NCBI GenBank assembly: GCA_038199035.1
Contig: JBBPZM010000050.1
Span: 1 to 25,353 of the forward strand
Source: DATAEY01 sp038199035
GTDB lineage: Bacteria > Actinomycetota > Thermoleophilia > Solirubrobacterales > Solirubrobacteraceae
Length of the DNA: 25,353 nucleotides
Reading direction: 5' to 3'
Part shown: positions 13,138 to 19,724 of the stretch, one piece after another
Numbering within the stretch: position 1 is the stretch's first letter
Layout of the letters: each line of letters begins with the position of its first letter
The notes under the pieces: model-generated
Database searches by the model: none
Told to the model about the DNA's origin: nothing
The model's input: the letters and a program-made list of their open reading frames with translations, nothing else
Position numbers and translations under genes: made by a program

Positions 13138-14592
13138 CTAGCCACGCAGGGCGCGCAGGTATGAGTAGCGCCCGCGGTAGCCGTCATGCGCCTCCGGCAC
13201 CAGGGCCCGGCACCCCGCGCGCACGTCCAGGCAGCGCACCAGGCCGCGTCCCGGCAGGTGCAGGACGAAGCGCGAGCGGTAGTAGAACGAGAACAGGTCG
13301 CGGTCGCCGCGCAGGTCGATCCGGCGCTGGACGGGGTCGTGGCGCCAGCGGTCGGTGAGCAGGCGGTTGCTGGCGCGGTGGTCGTGGCGCAGGTAGCGGT
13401 CGAACCACGCCTGCGTGTACCAGGTGGCCATGTCGATCCCGCGCAGGGTGGCGGGGAAGGCGGGGTTGGGGACGTAGGACCACTCGTAGTGGGTCCCACC
13501 GCGCACGACGAGGTGCATGACGTCCACCCCGGCGCGTCGATAGGCCGCGACGGGTCCGTCCTTGGCCCGGCGATCGGGCGCCTCGGTGTAGGGCTGGGGC
13601 GCCTCGTAGTAGTCGCCCGACATCCCCAGGGCGGGCACCCGCGGCCTGACCGGTCGGGCCGTCTCCTCGCGGTTCGCGCCGCCGAGCAGATCGTCCCAGG
13701 CGACGATGGCGTCGACGCGTCGGTCCGCGCTGCCGACGATCGAGGCGGCGTAGGCGCCGCGGGAGTGGCCGGCGATCCCGACGTGGCGACGGTCGACGAA
13801 GCCGGCGAGCTCGTCGTAGCCGTCGACCTGCTTGTCGCGCGACTGCTGGCGCTGCTTGGCCTGGCCCGGGGTCGGCTGCCCGCGCGGTGTCGCCTCGTCT
13901 CGCGGCCGGACAGGGTGGTAGCGACGGGCGCGTGACGAGAGCAGGAAGTCGAGCGCGTCGCGAGCCTGCTCGGCGGCGTCCTCGTTGGCCGCGAGCTCGA
14001 CGCAGTCGCAGGTGGCCTGCTGCTGGACGTCGACGTGACGCGAGGCGTCGACTCCGGCGCCGAAGGTGTCCGACCGCCCGTGTCCCTGGGGGTCGTAGGT
14101 CATGACGACGTAGCCGTGGCGAGCCAGGACCTCGGCCGCGTACCAGTAGATCTCCTCGGACGCCAGGTCCCCGTTGACGATGAGCACCGCGGGAAGCCGG
14201 TGGGCGTGGCGGCGGCGGGAGAGCGGCGCCCACAGGTGCGCGGAGATCGTCGCCCCGTTGCGGTTGACGTAGCGCACCGCGCGGACCAGCGTGAAGCGCC
14301 CGGCGCTCTCGTACACGCGGCTGTCTCCGCCGCAGGGGCCGGCGGGGTCGGCGCACTGGTTGATCGGCGTCGCGCCCGGGTGGTCGGCCAGGTACTGCGC
14401 CACCGAGACCGTTCCCGCCAGCGACTGGATGGCGAGCTGGGCCTGGTAGCCCGGGCTGGCCTGGTCGTGCGCGAAGCGCTCGCGCGACTTGGCCACGTTG
14501 GCCGCCTCGCGGCCCGAGTCGAACGCCGCCGCTCCCGCCGGGGCGGCGACGGCCATGGCGGCGGCGATCCCGGCCAGCAGCGCCCGCTTCAT
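13138..14592 (-). CDS. Secreted alpha/beta-hydrolase
   Basis: 484 residues starting at ATG 14592 with a clear signal peptide (MKRALLAGIAAAMAVAAPAGAAAFD). The fold is an alpha/beta-hydrolase. LPAVLIVNGDLASEEIYWYAAEVLARHGYVVMTYDPQGHGRS gives the oxyanion region and early strands. VGIAGHSRGAYAAS gives the nucleophile elbow GxSxG. VRGGTHYEWSYVPNP carries the likely catalytic His. An Asp-rich segment near GMSGDYYEAPQ may provide the acid. A low-complexity insert of about 40 residues (RPRDEATPRGQPTPGQAKQR) sits before the elbow. The C-terminal 60 residues may form an extra beta domain. It resembles secreted platelet-activating-factor-hydrolase/esterase types; the substrate is unknown. A palindrome that looks like a TetR-type site lies in its promoter. 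Confidence 0.88.
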   Translation of the reverse strand: MKRALLAGIAAAMAVAAPAGAAAFDSGREAANVAKSRERFAHDQASPGYQAQLAIQSLAGTVSVAQYLADHPGATPINQCADPAGPCGGDSRVYESAGRFTLVRAVRYVNRNGATISAHLWAPLSRRRHAHRLPAVLIVNGDLASEEIYWYAAEVLARHGYVVMTYDPQGHGRSDTFGAGVDASRHVDVQQQATCDCVELAANEDAAEQARDALDFLLSSRARRYHPVRPRDEATPRGQPTPGQAKQRQQSRDKQVDGYDELAGFVDRRHVGIAGHSRGAYAASIVGSADRRVDAIVAWDDLLGGANREETARPVRPRVPALGMSGDYYEAPQPYTEAPDRRAKDGPVAAYRRAGVDVMHLVVRGGTHYEWSYVPNPAFPATLRGIDMATWYTQAWFDRYLRHDHRASNRLLTDRWRHDPVQRRIDLRGDRDLFSFYYRSRFVLHLPGRGLVRCLDVRAGCRALVPEAHDGYRGRYSYLRALRG

Positions 14593-14598
14593 GGCCCG

Positions 14599-14626
14599 AG
14601 CTTGAAGGCGGCTGACCGCGCGGTCA
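14599..14626 (-). promoter_or_regulatory. Hydrolase promoter with TetR-type palindrome
   Basis: TGACCGCGCGGTCA (14613-14626) is a perfect 14-bp palindrome of the style bound by many TetR/AcrR regulators. On the minus strand its left arm forms TTGACC, a -35-like element. CAAGCT (14604-14599) lies 17 bp further, 6 nt before ATG 14592. The -10 match is weak; the palindrome is the solid part. No tetR gene is in the window. Confidence 0.5.
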
Positions 14627-14632
14627 ACCGGG

Positions 14633-14649
14633 AGCCGGCGACGCCGGCT
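14633..14649 (-). terminator. Hairpin after the MerR gene
   Basis: AGCCGGC, a 3-base loop and GCCGGCT form a perfect 7-bp GC stem just beyond the MerR-gene stop (14655) and before the hydrolase promoter. No T-tract follows, so it may act as a weak or Rho-assisted terminator. Confidence 0.45.
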
Positions 14650-14654
14650 GCGAC

Positions 14655-15392
14655 CTATGCCTCGCTCGGGGTCGCGAATACGCGGACGACGTAGCGGCCG
14701 AGCTCGCGGTCGATCATCCCGTGGCTGACCTCCTCGGGGTCTTCGTTCGTCCACATCTCGTTCATGGCGAGCATGATGTCGGCGTCGCCGCCGGTGAACT
14801 GGCGCAGGAGGTCGCGCGCTCGCTGGCGCTGGGGGTCGAGCCGCGAGTCCGACGGGTCGGTGCCCTCTCGCTGGGCCGCGCGCAGCGCAGCGAAGATCTG
14901 CTCCCACTCGCGCTGCGCGTCTTCGATCGCCTGCTCGCCCAGCTGCTCGCGCCGGCGCTGTAGGCGCGCGAGCTGCTCTGCCGTGTAGTACTTCTCGTGC
15001 ATGGTCATCGCCTCCATGGTCTCGATGAGCTGATTCATCGACGGGACGCCGTCCCGCTCGATCGCGCCCTGTATTGCCTTGAGCCGGTCGCGCAGGCGCC
15101 GCGACTCAGCCAGCTGGCGCTCAACGACGCGCAGCTGGCGACAGACGGTCTCGGCCAGGTCGGGGCCGCCGCCGTCCAGGAGGCGGGCGACCTCCTCCAG
15201 AGCAAGCCCGAGCCGTCGCAGGGCGACGATCCGGTACAGCCGGCGCACGTCGGCCTGGCCGTAGAGCCGGTATCCGGCGGCCGTGCGCTGCGCCGGGACG
15301 AGCACGCCGACCTCGTCGTAGTGGCGCAGTGCCCGAACCGTCAGCCCGGTGGCCGCCGCCAGCTCCCCGATCCTCCAGTGCTCGCGCTCCAT
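14655..15392 (-). CDS. MerR-family regulator with TipAS effector domain
   Basis: 245 residues. The N-terminal winged helix (WRIGELAAATGLTVRALRHYDEVGVLVPAQRTAAGYRLYG) is standard MerR. A coiled-coil dimerisation helix follows (about residues 75-120). The C-terminal TipAS domain starts near KYYTAEQLARLQRRREQLGEQAIEDAQREW and ends with FTGGDADIMLAMNEMW. Members such as TipAL, Mta, SkgA and AlbA sense antibiotics or other lipophilic compounds; TipAL also binds thiopeptides through a Cys. No Cys occurs in this effector domain, so a covalent mechanism is unlikely. ATG 15392 is preferred over GTG 15401, because the GTG lies within the -10 of an autoregulated MerR-type promoter and the ATG falls at the expected transcription start. 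Confidence 0.93.
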   Translation of the reverse strand: MEREHWRIGELAAATGLTVRALRHYDEVGVLVPAQRTAAGYRLYGQADVRRLYRIVALRRLGLALEEVARLLDGGGPDLAETVCRQLRVVERQLAESRRLRDRLKAIQGAIERDGVPSMNQLIETMEAMTMHEKYYTAEQLARLQRRREQLGEQAIEDAQREWEQIFAALRAAQREGTDPSDSRLDPQRQRARDLLRQFTGGDADIMLAMNEMWTNEDPEEVSHGMIDRELGRYVVRVFATPSEA

Positions 15393-15399
15393 GAGGGCC

Positions 15400-15430
15400 A
15401 CCGTAGGCCTTCACGCCGCGTGAGGGTCAA
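15400..15430 (-). promoter_or_regulatory. MerR-type promoter with 19-bp spacer and palindrome
   Basis: On the minus strand TTGACC (15430-15425) and TACGGT (15405-15400) are 19 bp apart, the over-long spacing activated by MerR proteins. The spacer contains CTCACG-CGG-CGTGAA; its perfect core TCACG...CGTGA is at 15411-15423. From memory the Streptomyces tipA promoter has a very similar CTCACG...CGTGAG spacer. The -35 overlaps the clpP stop codon (15427-15429), and the predicted start is at ATG 15392. Confidence 0.7.
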
Positions 15431-16089
15431 GCGCGCGCCCGGTCTTGCTCGGAACTGTCGCTCGCGCCTGCGCCGTTGCGCCCGAAGCCCAGCGGCGTGC
15501 GGCTGACCTCGTGGCTCTCGATGATGCGGTCGATCAGCCCGTACTCCACAGCCTCCCCGGAGGTGAAGAAGCGGTCGCGCTCCATGTCCTCATGGACGCG
15601 CTCGACGGCCTGCCCGCTGTGGCGGGCGTAGATGTCGTCGACCCGACGGCGCAGCTCGATCACCTCACGGGCGTGGATCTCGATGTCGGTCGACTGGCCC
15701 TGGAAGCCGGCCGAGGGCTGGTGGATGAGGATGCGGCTGTTGGGCAGGGCAACGCGCTTGCCCGGGGCGCCGCCCGCCAGGAGCAGCGAGCCCATCGACA
15801 TGGCGATCCCGAAGCAGATCGTCTGCACGTCGGGCGCGATGAACTGCATGGTGTCGTAGATGGCCAGCCCGGCGTAGATCGAGCCGCCCGGCGAGTTGAT
15901 GTAGATCGAGATGTCCTTGTCGGGGTCCTCTGACTCGAGGTGCAGGAGCTGGGCGACGACGACGTTGGCGATCTGGTCGTCGACCTCCTGGCCGAGGAAG
16001 ACGATCCGCTCGTTGAGCAGGCGCGAGTAGATGTCGAACGAGCGCTCGCCGCGGGGGCTCTGCTCGACGACCATGGGGACCAGCGGCAT
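15427..16089 (-). CDS. clpP: ATP-dependent Clp protease proteolytic subunit
   Basis: 220 residues. ClpP forms the tetradecameric serine-protease chamber fed by ClpX or ClpC. The catalytic triad can be placed at Ser in FGIAMSMGSLLLAGG (near 97), His in RILIHQPSAGFQG (near 122) and Asp in MERDRFF (near 171). YINSPGGSIYAGLAIYDTMQF and the C-terminal EAVEYGLIDRII are also characteristic. The Ser context reads AMSMGS rather than the commoner AASMGA, a small deviation. The last 25 residues are polar and variable. ATG 16089 has GGAG 5 nt upstream. clpX, tig or a second clpP are not adjacent, unlike many genomes; this may be one of several paralogues. It diverges from the SRPBCC operon. Confidence 0.95.
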   Translation of the reverse strand: MPLVPMVVEQSPRGERSFDIYSRLLNERIVFLGQEVDDQIANVVVAQLLHLESEDPDKDISIYINSPGGSIYAGLAIYDTMQFIAPDVQTICFGIAMSMGSLLLAGGAPGKRVALPNSRILIHQPSAGFQGQSTDIEIHAREVIELRRRVDDIYARHSGQAVERVHEDMERDRFFTSGEAVEYGLIDRIIESHEVSRTPLGFGRNGAGASDSSEQDRARA

Positions 16090-16094
16090 GGCGT

Positions 16095-16098
16095 CTCC
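16095..16098 (-). promoter_or_regulatory. Ribosome binding site of clpP
   Basis: GGAG on the minus strand (16098-16095), 5 nt before ATG 16089, fixes the clpP start and rules out the much longer open frame upstream. Confidence 0.6.
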
Positions 16099-16113
16099 AT
16101 TCCTCGAAGATGA

Positions 16114-16167
16114 GCAACCACAAGGTTGCCTTATCGAGCGCACGGTAGCATGCAACCCTCGAGTTGC
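16114..16167 (+). promoter_or_regulatory. Twin operators GCAAC-N6-GTTGC, probably ArsR sites
   Basis: Two 16-bp inverted repeats: 16114-16129 (GCAACC-ACAA-GGTTGC, perfect 6-bp arms) and 16152-16167 (GCAAC-N6-GTTGC). Their centres are 38 bp apart in the divergent gap between clpP and the SRPBCC gene. The ArsR regulator encoded as the second gene of that operon is the natural binder, giving autoregulation. ArsR dimers recognise inverted repeats of about this size; the specific pairing is inference. Confidence 0.65.
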
Positions 16168-16175
16168 CCATCGAG

Positions 16176-16181
16176 AGGAGG
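16176..16181 (+). promoter_or_regulatory. Strong ribosome binding site of the SRPBCC gene
   Basis: AGGAGG, 3 nt before ATG 16185, inside GAGAGGAGG. It is one of the few clear Shine-Dalgarno sequences in the window and fixes the start. Confidence 0.7.
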
Positions 16182-16184
16182 ACC

Positions 16185-16586
16185 ATGTCCGAGCAGCCCC
16201 TGGAGGTGACCCGCGAGCGCACGCTCGACGCCGCCCCCGACGAGGTGTGGGAGACGCTGACCGACGAGGTCCTGCTCGAGCGGTGGCTGGCCGCCGACGT
16301 CGAGCTCGAGCTGCGCGAGGGCGGTCGGGCGCGCTTCGAGTTCGAGGACGGCGAGACGCGCCATGGCCGGATCGAGCGGGTGCTCCCACACGAGCGGCTG
16401 ACCTTCTGGTGGTGGGCCGGGGACGAGGAGGCCCACCGAGTCGACTTCCGGCTGGAGCCGGCCGACGGGCGCACGCGGCTCGTGGTGGTCGAGACCCAGC
16501 CCGCCGGCTCGGCCGTCGGGCCCTCGCGCTGGGGCCTCGCGCTGTCGGCCCTCGCCTCCATGCACGCCGGGCTGGTGTGCGCCTAG
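16185..16586 (+). CDS. SRPBCC (AHSA1/START-like) domain protein
   Basis: 133 residues. The sequence follows the AHSA1-type START-fold pattern: an N-terminal strand EVTRERTLDAAPDEVWETLTDEVLLERWL, then VELELREGGRARFEFEDGETRHGRIERVLPHERLTFWWW, strands FRLEPADGRTRLVVVETQP, and a long C-terminal helix, here short. The fold makes a hydrophobic ligand cavity. The C-terminus ends abruptly (LALSALASMHAGLVCA); many relatives run some 10-20 residues further, so it may be slightly short. The last 10 bases overlap the ArsR gene. AHSA1-ArsR pairs are common in actinobacteria, which supports a small-molecule-responsive role. The ligand is unknown. Confidence 0.88.
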   Translation: MSEQPLEVTRERTLDAAPDEVWETLTDEVLLERWLAADVELELREGGRARFEFEDGETRHGRIERVLPHERLTFWWWAGDEEAHRVDFRLEPADGRTRLVVVETQPAGSAVGPSRWGLALSALASMHAGLVCA

Positions 16587-16924
16587 AGACCCCAGCCGAC
16601 GCCGTCGGGAACGTCTTCTTCGCCCTGGCCGACGATACCCGGCGCCACGTGCTCGAGCGCCTGGGCGATGGGTCGACGGTCACTCCCAACGCCCTGGCCG
16701 CCCAGCTGCCGGTCACCCGCCAGGCGGTGGCCAAGCACCTCGCCGTGCTCCAGGCGGCGGGCCTGGTGACCAAGAGCAGGGCGGGCCGCGAGACCCGCTA
16801 CCGGCTGCAGCCCCAGCGCCTGACCGACGCGGCGGCGTGGATCGCCGCGGTCGGCGGCCAGTGGGACGAGCGGCTCGCGCGCCTCGACAAGCTCCTCGGC
16901 GAGCGCCGGCGAGGCCGGCGGTGA
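16577..16924 (+). CDS. ArsR-family transcriptional regulator
   Basis: 115 residues with a winged helix: NVFFALADDTRRHVLERLGDGSTVTPNALAAQLPVTRQAVAKHLAVLQAAGLVTKSRAGRETRYRLQPQRL. This is the compact ArsR type usually paired with AHSA1 proteins. No metal-binding Cys pair (such as CVC of ArsR or SmtB) is present, so a metal sensor is unlikely. Start GTG 16577 lies inside the SRPBCC reading frame (10-bp overlap) and gives the usual short lead-in before the first helix; the open frame upstream is a shadow. Its TGA overlaps the next gene's GTG (GTGA). Probable target: the twin operators at 16114-16167. Confidence 0.9.
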   Translation: MRLETPADAVGNVFFALADDTRRHVLERLGDGSTVTPNALAAQLPVTRQAVAKHLAVLQAAGLVTKSRAGRETRYRLQPQRLTDAAAWIAAVGGQWDERLARLDKLLGERRRGRR

Positions 16925-17715
16925 GCCAGTCGAGCTCCTCCCTGGCCGAGAGGGCGCAGCGGCTGCGCGACCTCCACCAAGCCGGCCAGCCCCTGGTCCT
17001 GCCCAACGCCTGGGACGCGGCCAGCGCCCGGGTCCTGGCCGCGGCGGGCTTCCCGGCGCTGGCCACGACCAGCGGCGGGATCGCCGCCACGCTGGGCTAT
17101 CCCGACGGTGAGCGGATCGCGCCCGACGAGATGCTCGGCGTGGTGGCCCGCATCGCCACCGCCGTGGACGTGCCGGTCACCGCCGATCTCGAGGCCGGCT
17201 ACGGGCTCGACCCCGCCGAGCTGGTCGAGCGCCTGCTCGACGCCGGCGCCGTCGGGTGCAACGTCGAGGACTCCGACTACCGCGGCGGTGGTGGCCTGGT
17301 CGACCTCGACGTCCACGCGCGGCGGCTGGCCGAGATCAAGCAGGCCGGCCGCGAGAGGGGGGTGGACGTGGTGCTCAACGCCCGCCTCGACGTCTTCCTG
17401 CGGGGACGGGGCACGGGCTCCGACGAGCAGCAGCTCGAGGAGGCGCTGCGACGCGGGCAATGCTACTGCGCCGCCGGCGCCGACTGCGTCTATCCCATCA
17501 CGCTCGCGGACGAGCCTGCCATCGCCCGCCTGGTCGATGAGCTGGGCTGCCCGATCAACGTCTTCCTGCGTGCCGGCATGCCGTCGATCGCCCGCCTGGC
17601 GCAGCTCGGCGTCGCCCGCCTGAGCGTCGGCAGCGGGCTGCACCAGGCGGCCCTGCGCTGGCTCGAGCAGGCGGCCGGGGAGCTGCGCGCGGGCGGTACG
17701 GACTGGTTGGCTTGA
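16921..17715 (+). CDS. Isocitrate lyase/PEP mutase family enzyme
   Basis: 264 residues, a TIM-barrel C-C or P-C lyase-type protein. Landmarks are: LVLPNAWDAASARVLAAAGFPALATTSGGIAATLGYPDGE; PVTADLEAGYGLDPAELVE (metal-binding region); GCNVEDSDYRGGGGLVD; VVLNARLDVFL; and PINVFLRAGMPSIARLAQLGVARLSVGSG. The KKCGH loop of true isocitrate and methylisocitrate lyases is not seen, so it belongs to the broad PEP mutase-like branch with unassigned substrates (phosphonopyruvate hydrolase or oxaloacetate decarboxylase-like). GTG 16921 overlaps the ArsR stop by four bases. The end overlaps the permease start (TTGA), so it is the third gene of a coupled four-gene operon. Confidence 0.9.
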   Translation: MSQSSSSLAERAQRLRDLHQAGQPLVLPNAWDAASARVLAAAGFPALATTSGGIAATLGYPDGERIAPDEMLGVVARIATAVDVPVTADLEAGYGLDPAELVERLLDAGAVGCNVEDSDYRGGGGLVDLDVHARRLAEIKQAGRERGVDVVLNARLDVFLRGRGTGSDEQQLEEALRRGQCYCAAGADCVYPITLADEPAIARLVDELGCPINVFLRAGMPSIARLAQLGVARLSVGSGLHQAALRWLEQAAGELRAGGTDWLA

Positions 17716-18611
17716 GCCGGCGCTCGCGGGGCCTGGGTTGGGCCGCGCTCGGAGTGCTGGCCTGCTCGTTCACCTTTCCCGCGACCACGCTGGCGCTGCG
17801 GGGGTTCGATCCCTACGTCGTGGGGGCCGGTCGTTCCGTGGTGGCCGCCGTGCTCGCCGCCAGCTCGCTGCTCGCGGTCCGGGCGCCGCTCCCGCGACGT
17901 GGGCAGTGGCGGGGGCTGGTGGCGGTGGCCGGGGGCTGCGGGATCGGCTTCGGGCTCCTCTCCGCCCTCGCCCTGGGCCACACGACGTCGACGCATGCGG
18001 CTGTCGTCGTCGGCCTGCTGCCCGCCGCCACCGCGGTGGTCGCGGTCATCCGCGGGGGCGAGCGGGCGCGTTGGCCGTTCTGGGCCGCCAGCGCCGCGGG
18101 GACGGCGGCCGTCGTCGTCTATGCCCTGTCCCGGGGCGCCGGGCGGCTGGCGCCGGCTGATCTGCTGCTGCTCGCAGCCCTGGCCGTCGCCGCCGTCGGC
18201 TACGCGGAGGGCGGCTGGCTGGCCCGCGACATGCCCGGCTGGCAGGTCATTGCCTGGGGCGTGCTGCTGGCCCTGCCGCTCTCGCTGCCCATCACGGTGG
18301 TCGCGGTCCTGCACACGTCGGCGCATCCCAGCCCGCCGGCGCTTGCCGGCTTCGCCTACGTGTGCTCGTTCTCGATGTTCTTCGGATTCTTCGCCTGGTA
18401 CCGGGGGCTGGCCGAGGCCGGGGTGGCCCAGGCGAGCCAGCTCCAGCTCGGCCAGCCGCTCCTGACCATCGCCTGGTCGGTTCCCCTGCTTGGCGAGCGG
18501 GCGGGGTTCGGAGCGCTCCTGACCGCGGTCGTGGTGGCGGTCTGCGTGCTCGTCACCCAGCGCTCGCGGCCGCGCACGGCGGTCGTGCCGGCGCCGTCGG
18601 CCGCGCCCTGA
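17712..18611 (+). CDS. EamA-family (DMT) permease
   Basis: 299 residues with about ten hydrophobic helices in two EamA-type halves. The first half starts LGWAALGVLACSFTFPATTLALRGFDPYVVGAGRSVVAAVLAAS and includes ALALGHTTSTHAAVVVGLLPAATAVVAVI, the family's conserved helix 3-4 region. The second half has AALAVAAVGYAEGGWLAR, and GVAQASQLQLGQPLLTIAWSVPLLGER as the helix-9 signature. TTG 17712 overlaps the preceding stop (TTGA), giving tight coupling; there is no separate promoter or ribosome site. Family members export or import metabolites such as amino acids or purines. The linked lyase-like enzyme could supply or use the cargo. The gene converges with the enoyl-CoA hydratase gene, 18 bp away. 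Confidence 0.92.
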   Translation: MSRRSRGLGWAALGVLACSFTFPATTLALRGFDPYVVGAGRSVVAAVLAASSLLAVRAPLPRRGQWRGLVAVAGGCGIGFGLLSALALGHTTSTHAAVVVGLLPAATAVVAVIRGGERARWPFWAASAAGTAAVVVYALSRGAGRLAPADLLLLAALAVAAVGYAEGGWLARDMPGWQVIAWGVLLALPLSLPITVVAVLHTSAHPSPPALAGFAYVCSFSMFFGFFAWYRGLAEAGVAQASQLQLGQPLLTIAWSVPLLGERAGFGALLTAVVVAVCVLVTQRSRPRTAVVPAPSAAP

Positions 18612-18629
18612 CCCGACGACGGCGACCGC

Positions 18630-19460
18630 CTACCGCCCCTGCCAGCGGGCCGGGCGCTTCTCCCCGAAGGCCTGAACGCCCTCGCGGAAGTCCTCGGATG
18701 CGAAGCAGGCGCGGCGCAGCTCCACGAGCGCTGACTCGAGCTCGGGGTCGAGACGGTGCTGGGCGCTCAGCAGCTCGCGGATGATCCGCTTGTTGCCGCT
18801 CAGCGACAGCGGCGCGTTGGCCGCGACCTCGGTCGCCAGCTCGAGCGCCCGGTCCTGGAGCCGCGGGGGGGAGACCACCTCGTTGACCAGCCCCCAGGAC
18901 AGGGCGTGCTCCACTGGGATGTTGCGTCCCACCAGGAAGAGCTCGCGGGTGCGCGCCGCGCCGACGACTTCGATGAACTTCGCCAGGCCCGTGTGTGAGT
19001 AGACGAGCCCCAGCTTGGCCGGCGGCATCCCCACCTTGATCCCCTGCGCGGCGACGCGCAGGTCAGCCGAGAGCGCCACCTCGAGCCCGCCTCCGATGGC
19101 GTGGCCCGACAGGGCCGCGACGACCGGGTAGGGATAGGCCTCCAGGGCCTCGATGGCTGCGGCGAAGGGATGGGCCACGAGCTTTTCGGCCTCCTGGGCG
19201 AACGTCTCCTGGGGCATTCCGCCGATGTCGTAGCCGGCCGAGAACATCCCGTGCGCGCCGGTGAGGATCACGCAGCGAGCGTCGAGCTCGTCGAGCACAC
19301 CGGCCAGCGCGTCGAGGATCGGGTGGTCCAGCGCGTTGCGCTTGGCCGGGTTGGCGATGGTCAGGCGGGCTACGCCCTCGGCGGGCTCGTCCACCACCAG
19401 CTTCCCGTCGGCCAGCTTCCGCGCCCCGGCCGGGGGCGACCACGCCTCAGTCGAGGACAA
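18630..19460 (-). CDS. Enoyl-CoA hydratase/isomerase-family (crotonase) protein
   Basis: 276 residues. Crotonase landmarks are RLTIANPAKRNALDHPILDAL, MFSAGYDIGGMP (oxyanion-hole Gly), LSGHAIGGGLEVALSADLRVAA (second oxyanion Gly), MPPAKLGLVYSHTGLAKFIEVVGAARTRELFL and SWGLVNEVV. In hydratases the first catalytic Glu sits where MPPAKLGL reads Pro (family pattern PExxLG); that Glu is absent. The second Glu is retained at the RELFLVG position. Hydratase activity in the classical sense is therefore doubtful; isomerase or other crotonase chemistry is possible. TTG 19460 starts inside the end of the BCCP gene (14-bp overlap), consistent with coupled translation. Context suggests acyl-CoA metabolism. 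It converges with the permease gene. Confidence 0.88.
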   Translation of the reverse strand: MSSTEAWSPPAGARKLADGKLVVDEPAEGVARLTIANPAKRNALDHPILDALAGVLDELDARCVILTGAHGMFSAGYDIGGMPQETFAQEAEKLVAHPFAAAIEALEAYPYPVVAALSGHAIGGGLEVALSADLRVAAQGIKVGMPPAKLGLVYSHTGLAKFIEVVGAARTRELFLVGRNIPVEHALSWGLVNEVVSPPRLQDRALELATEVAANAPLSLSGNKRIIRELLSAQHRLDPELESALVELRRACFASEDFREGVQAFGEKRPARWQGR

Positions 19461-19659
19461 CGAGCGCGTCGCCTTCGCTTACGGCCTGGCCCTCCTGGCA
19501 GAGGATCTCGCTGACCGTGCCCGCGTCCTCGGCCTCGACCGGCATCTCCATCTTCATCGATTCGAGGATGACCACGGTGTCGCCCTCGTCTATGGAGTCG
19601 CCCACCTTGACCTCGATCTTCCACACCGTGCCGGTGATGTGGGCCTCGACCTCGGGCAA
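19447..19659 (-). CDS. Stand-alone biotin carrier protein (TB7.3-like)
   Basis: 70 residues, entirely one biotinyl/lipoyl domain. The modified lysine lies in ILESMKMEMPV, flanked by the two symmetric hairpins (WKIEVKVGDSIDEGDTVV and VSEILCQEGQAVSEGDALVVL). Length and sequence match the free-standing actinobacterial carrier typified by Mycobacterium tuberculosis TB7.3. The start is TTG 19659, made credible by AGGAGG 5 nt upstream (19670-19665); no ATG is available. The role is probably as a carboxyl carrier for an acyl-CoA carboxylase, or as an unassigned biotinylated protein. The downstream crotonase overlaps it. The window also holds bioBFD, so biotin is both made and used. Confidence 0.92.
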   Translation of the reverse strand: MPEVEAHITGTVWKIEVKVGDSIDEGDTVVILESMKMEMPVEAEDAGTVSEILCQEGQAVSEGDALVVLD

Positions 19660-19664
19660 CGGGA

Positions 19665-19670
19665 CCTCCT
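19665..19670 (-). promoter_or_regulatory. Ribosome binding site of the biotin carrier gene
   Basis: A perfect AGGAGG, 5 nt upstream of TTG 19659, justifies the unusual start codon and is among the strongest Shine-Dalgarno sites in the window. Confidence 0.7.
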
Positions 19671-19724
19671 CGAACGCTCGCGGGACCGGGTTGCGGGCAC
19701 AATAGCCGCCGGTCCCGACCCTCC

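Noticed and set aside
15393..15401. GTG 15401 as the MerR start
   Set aside because: The codon overlaps the TACGGT -10 of the MerR-type promoter, so it would not be in the transcript.
16090..16773. N-terminal extension of clpP through the SRPBCC gene
   Set aside because: The extension is a basic shadow sequence; ATG 16089 has a ribosome site and gives the normal ClpP N-terminus.
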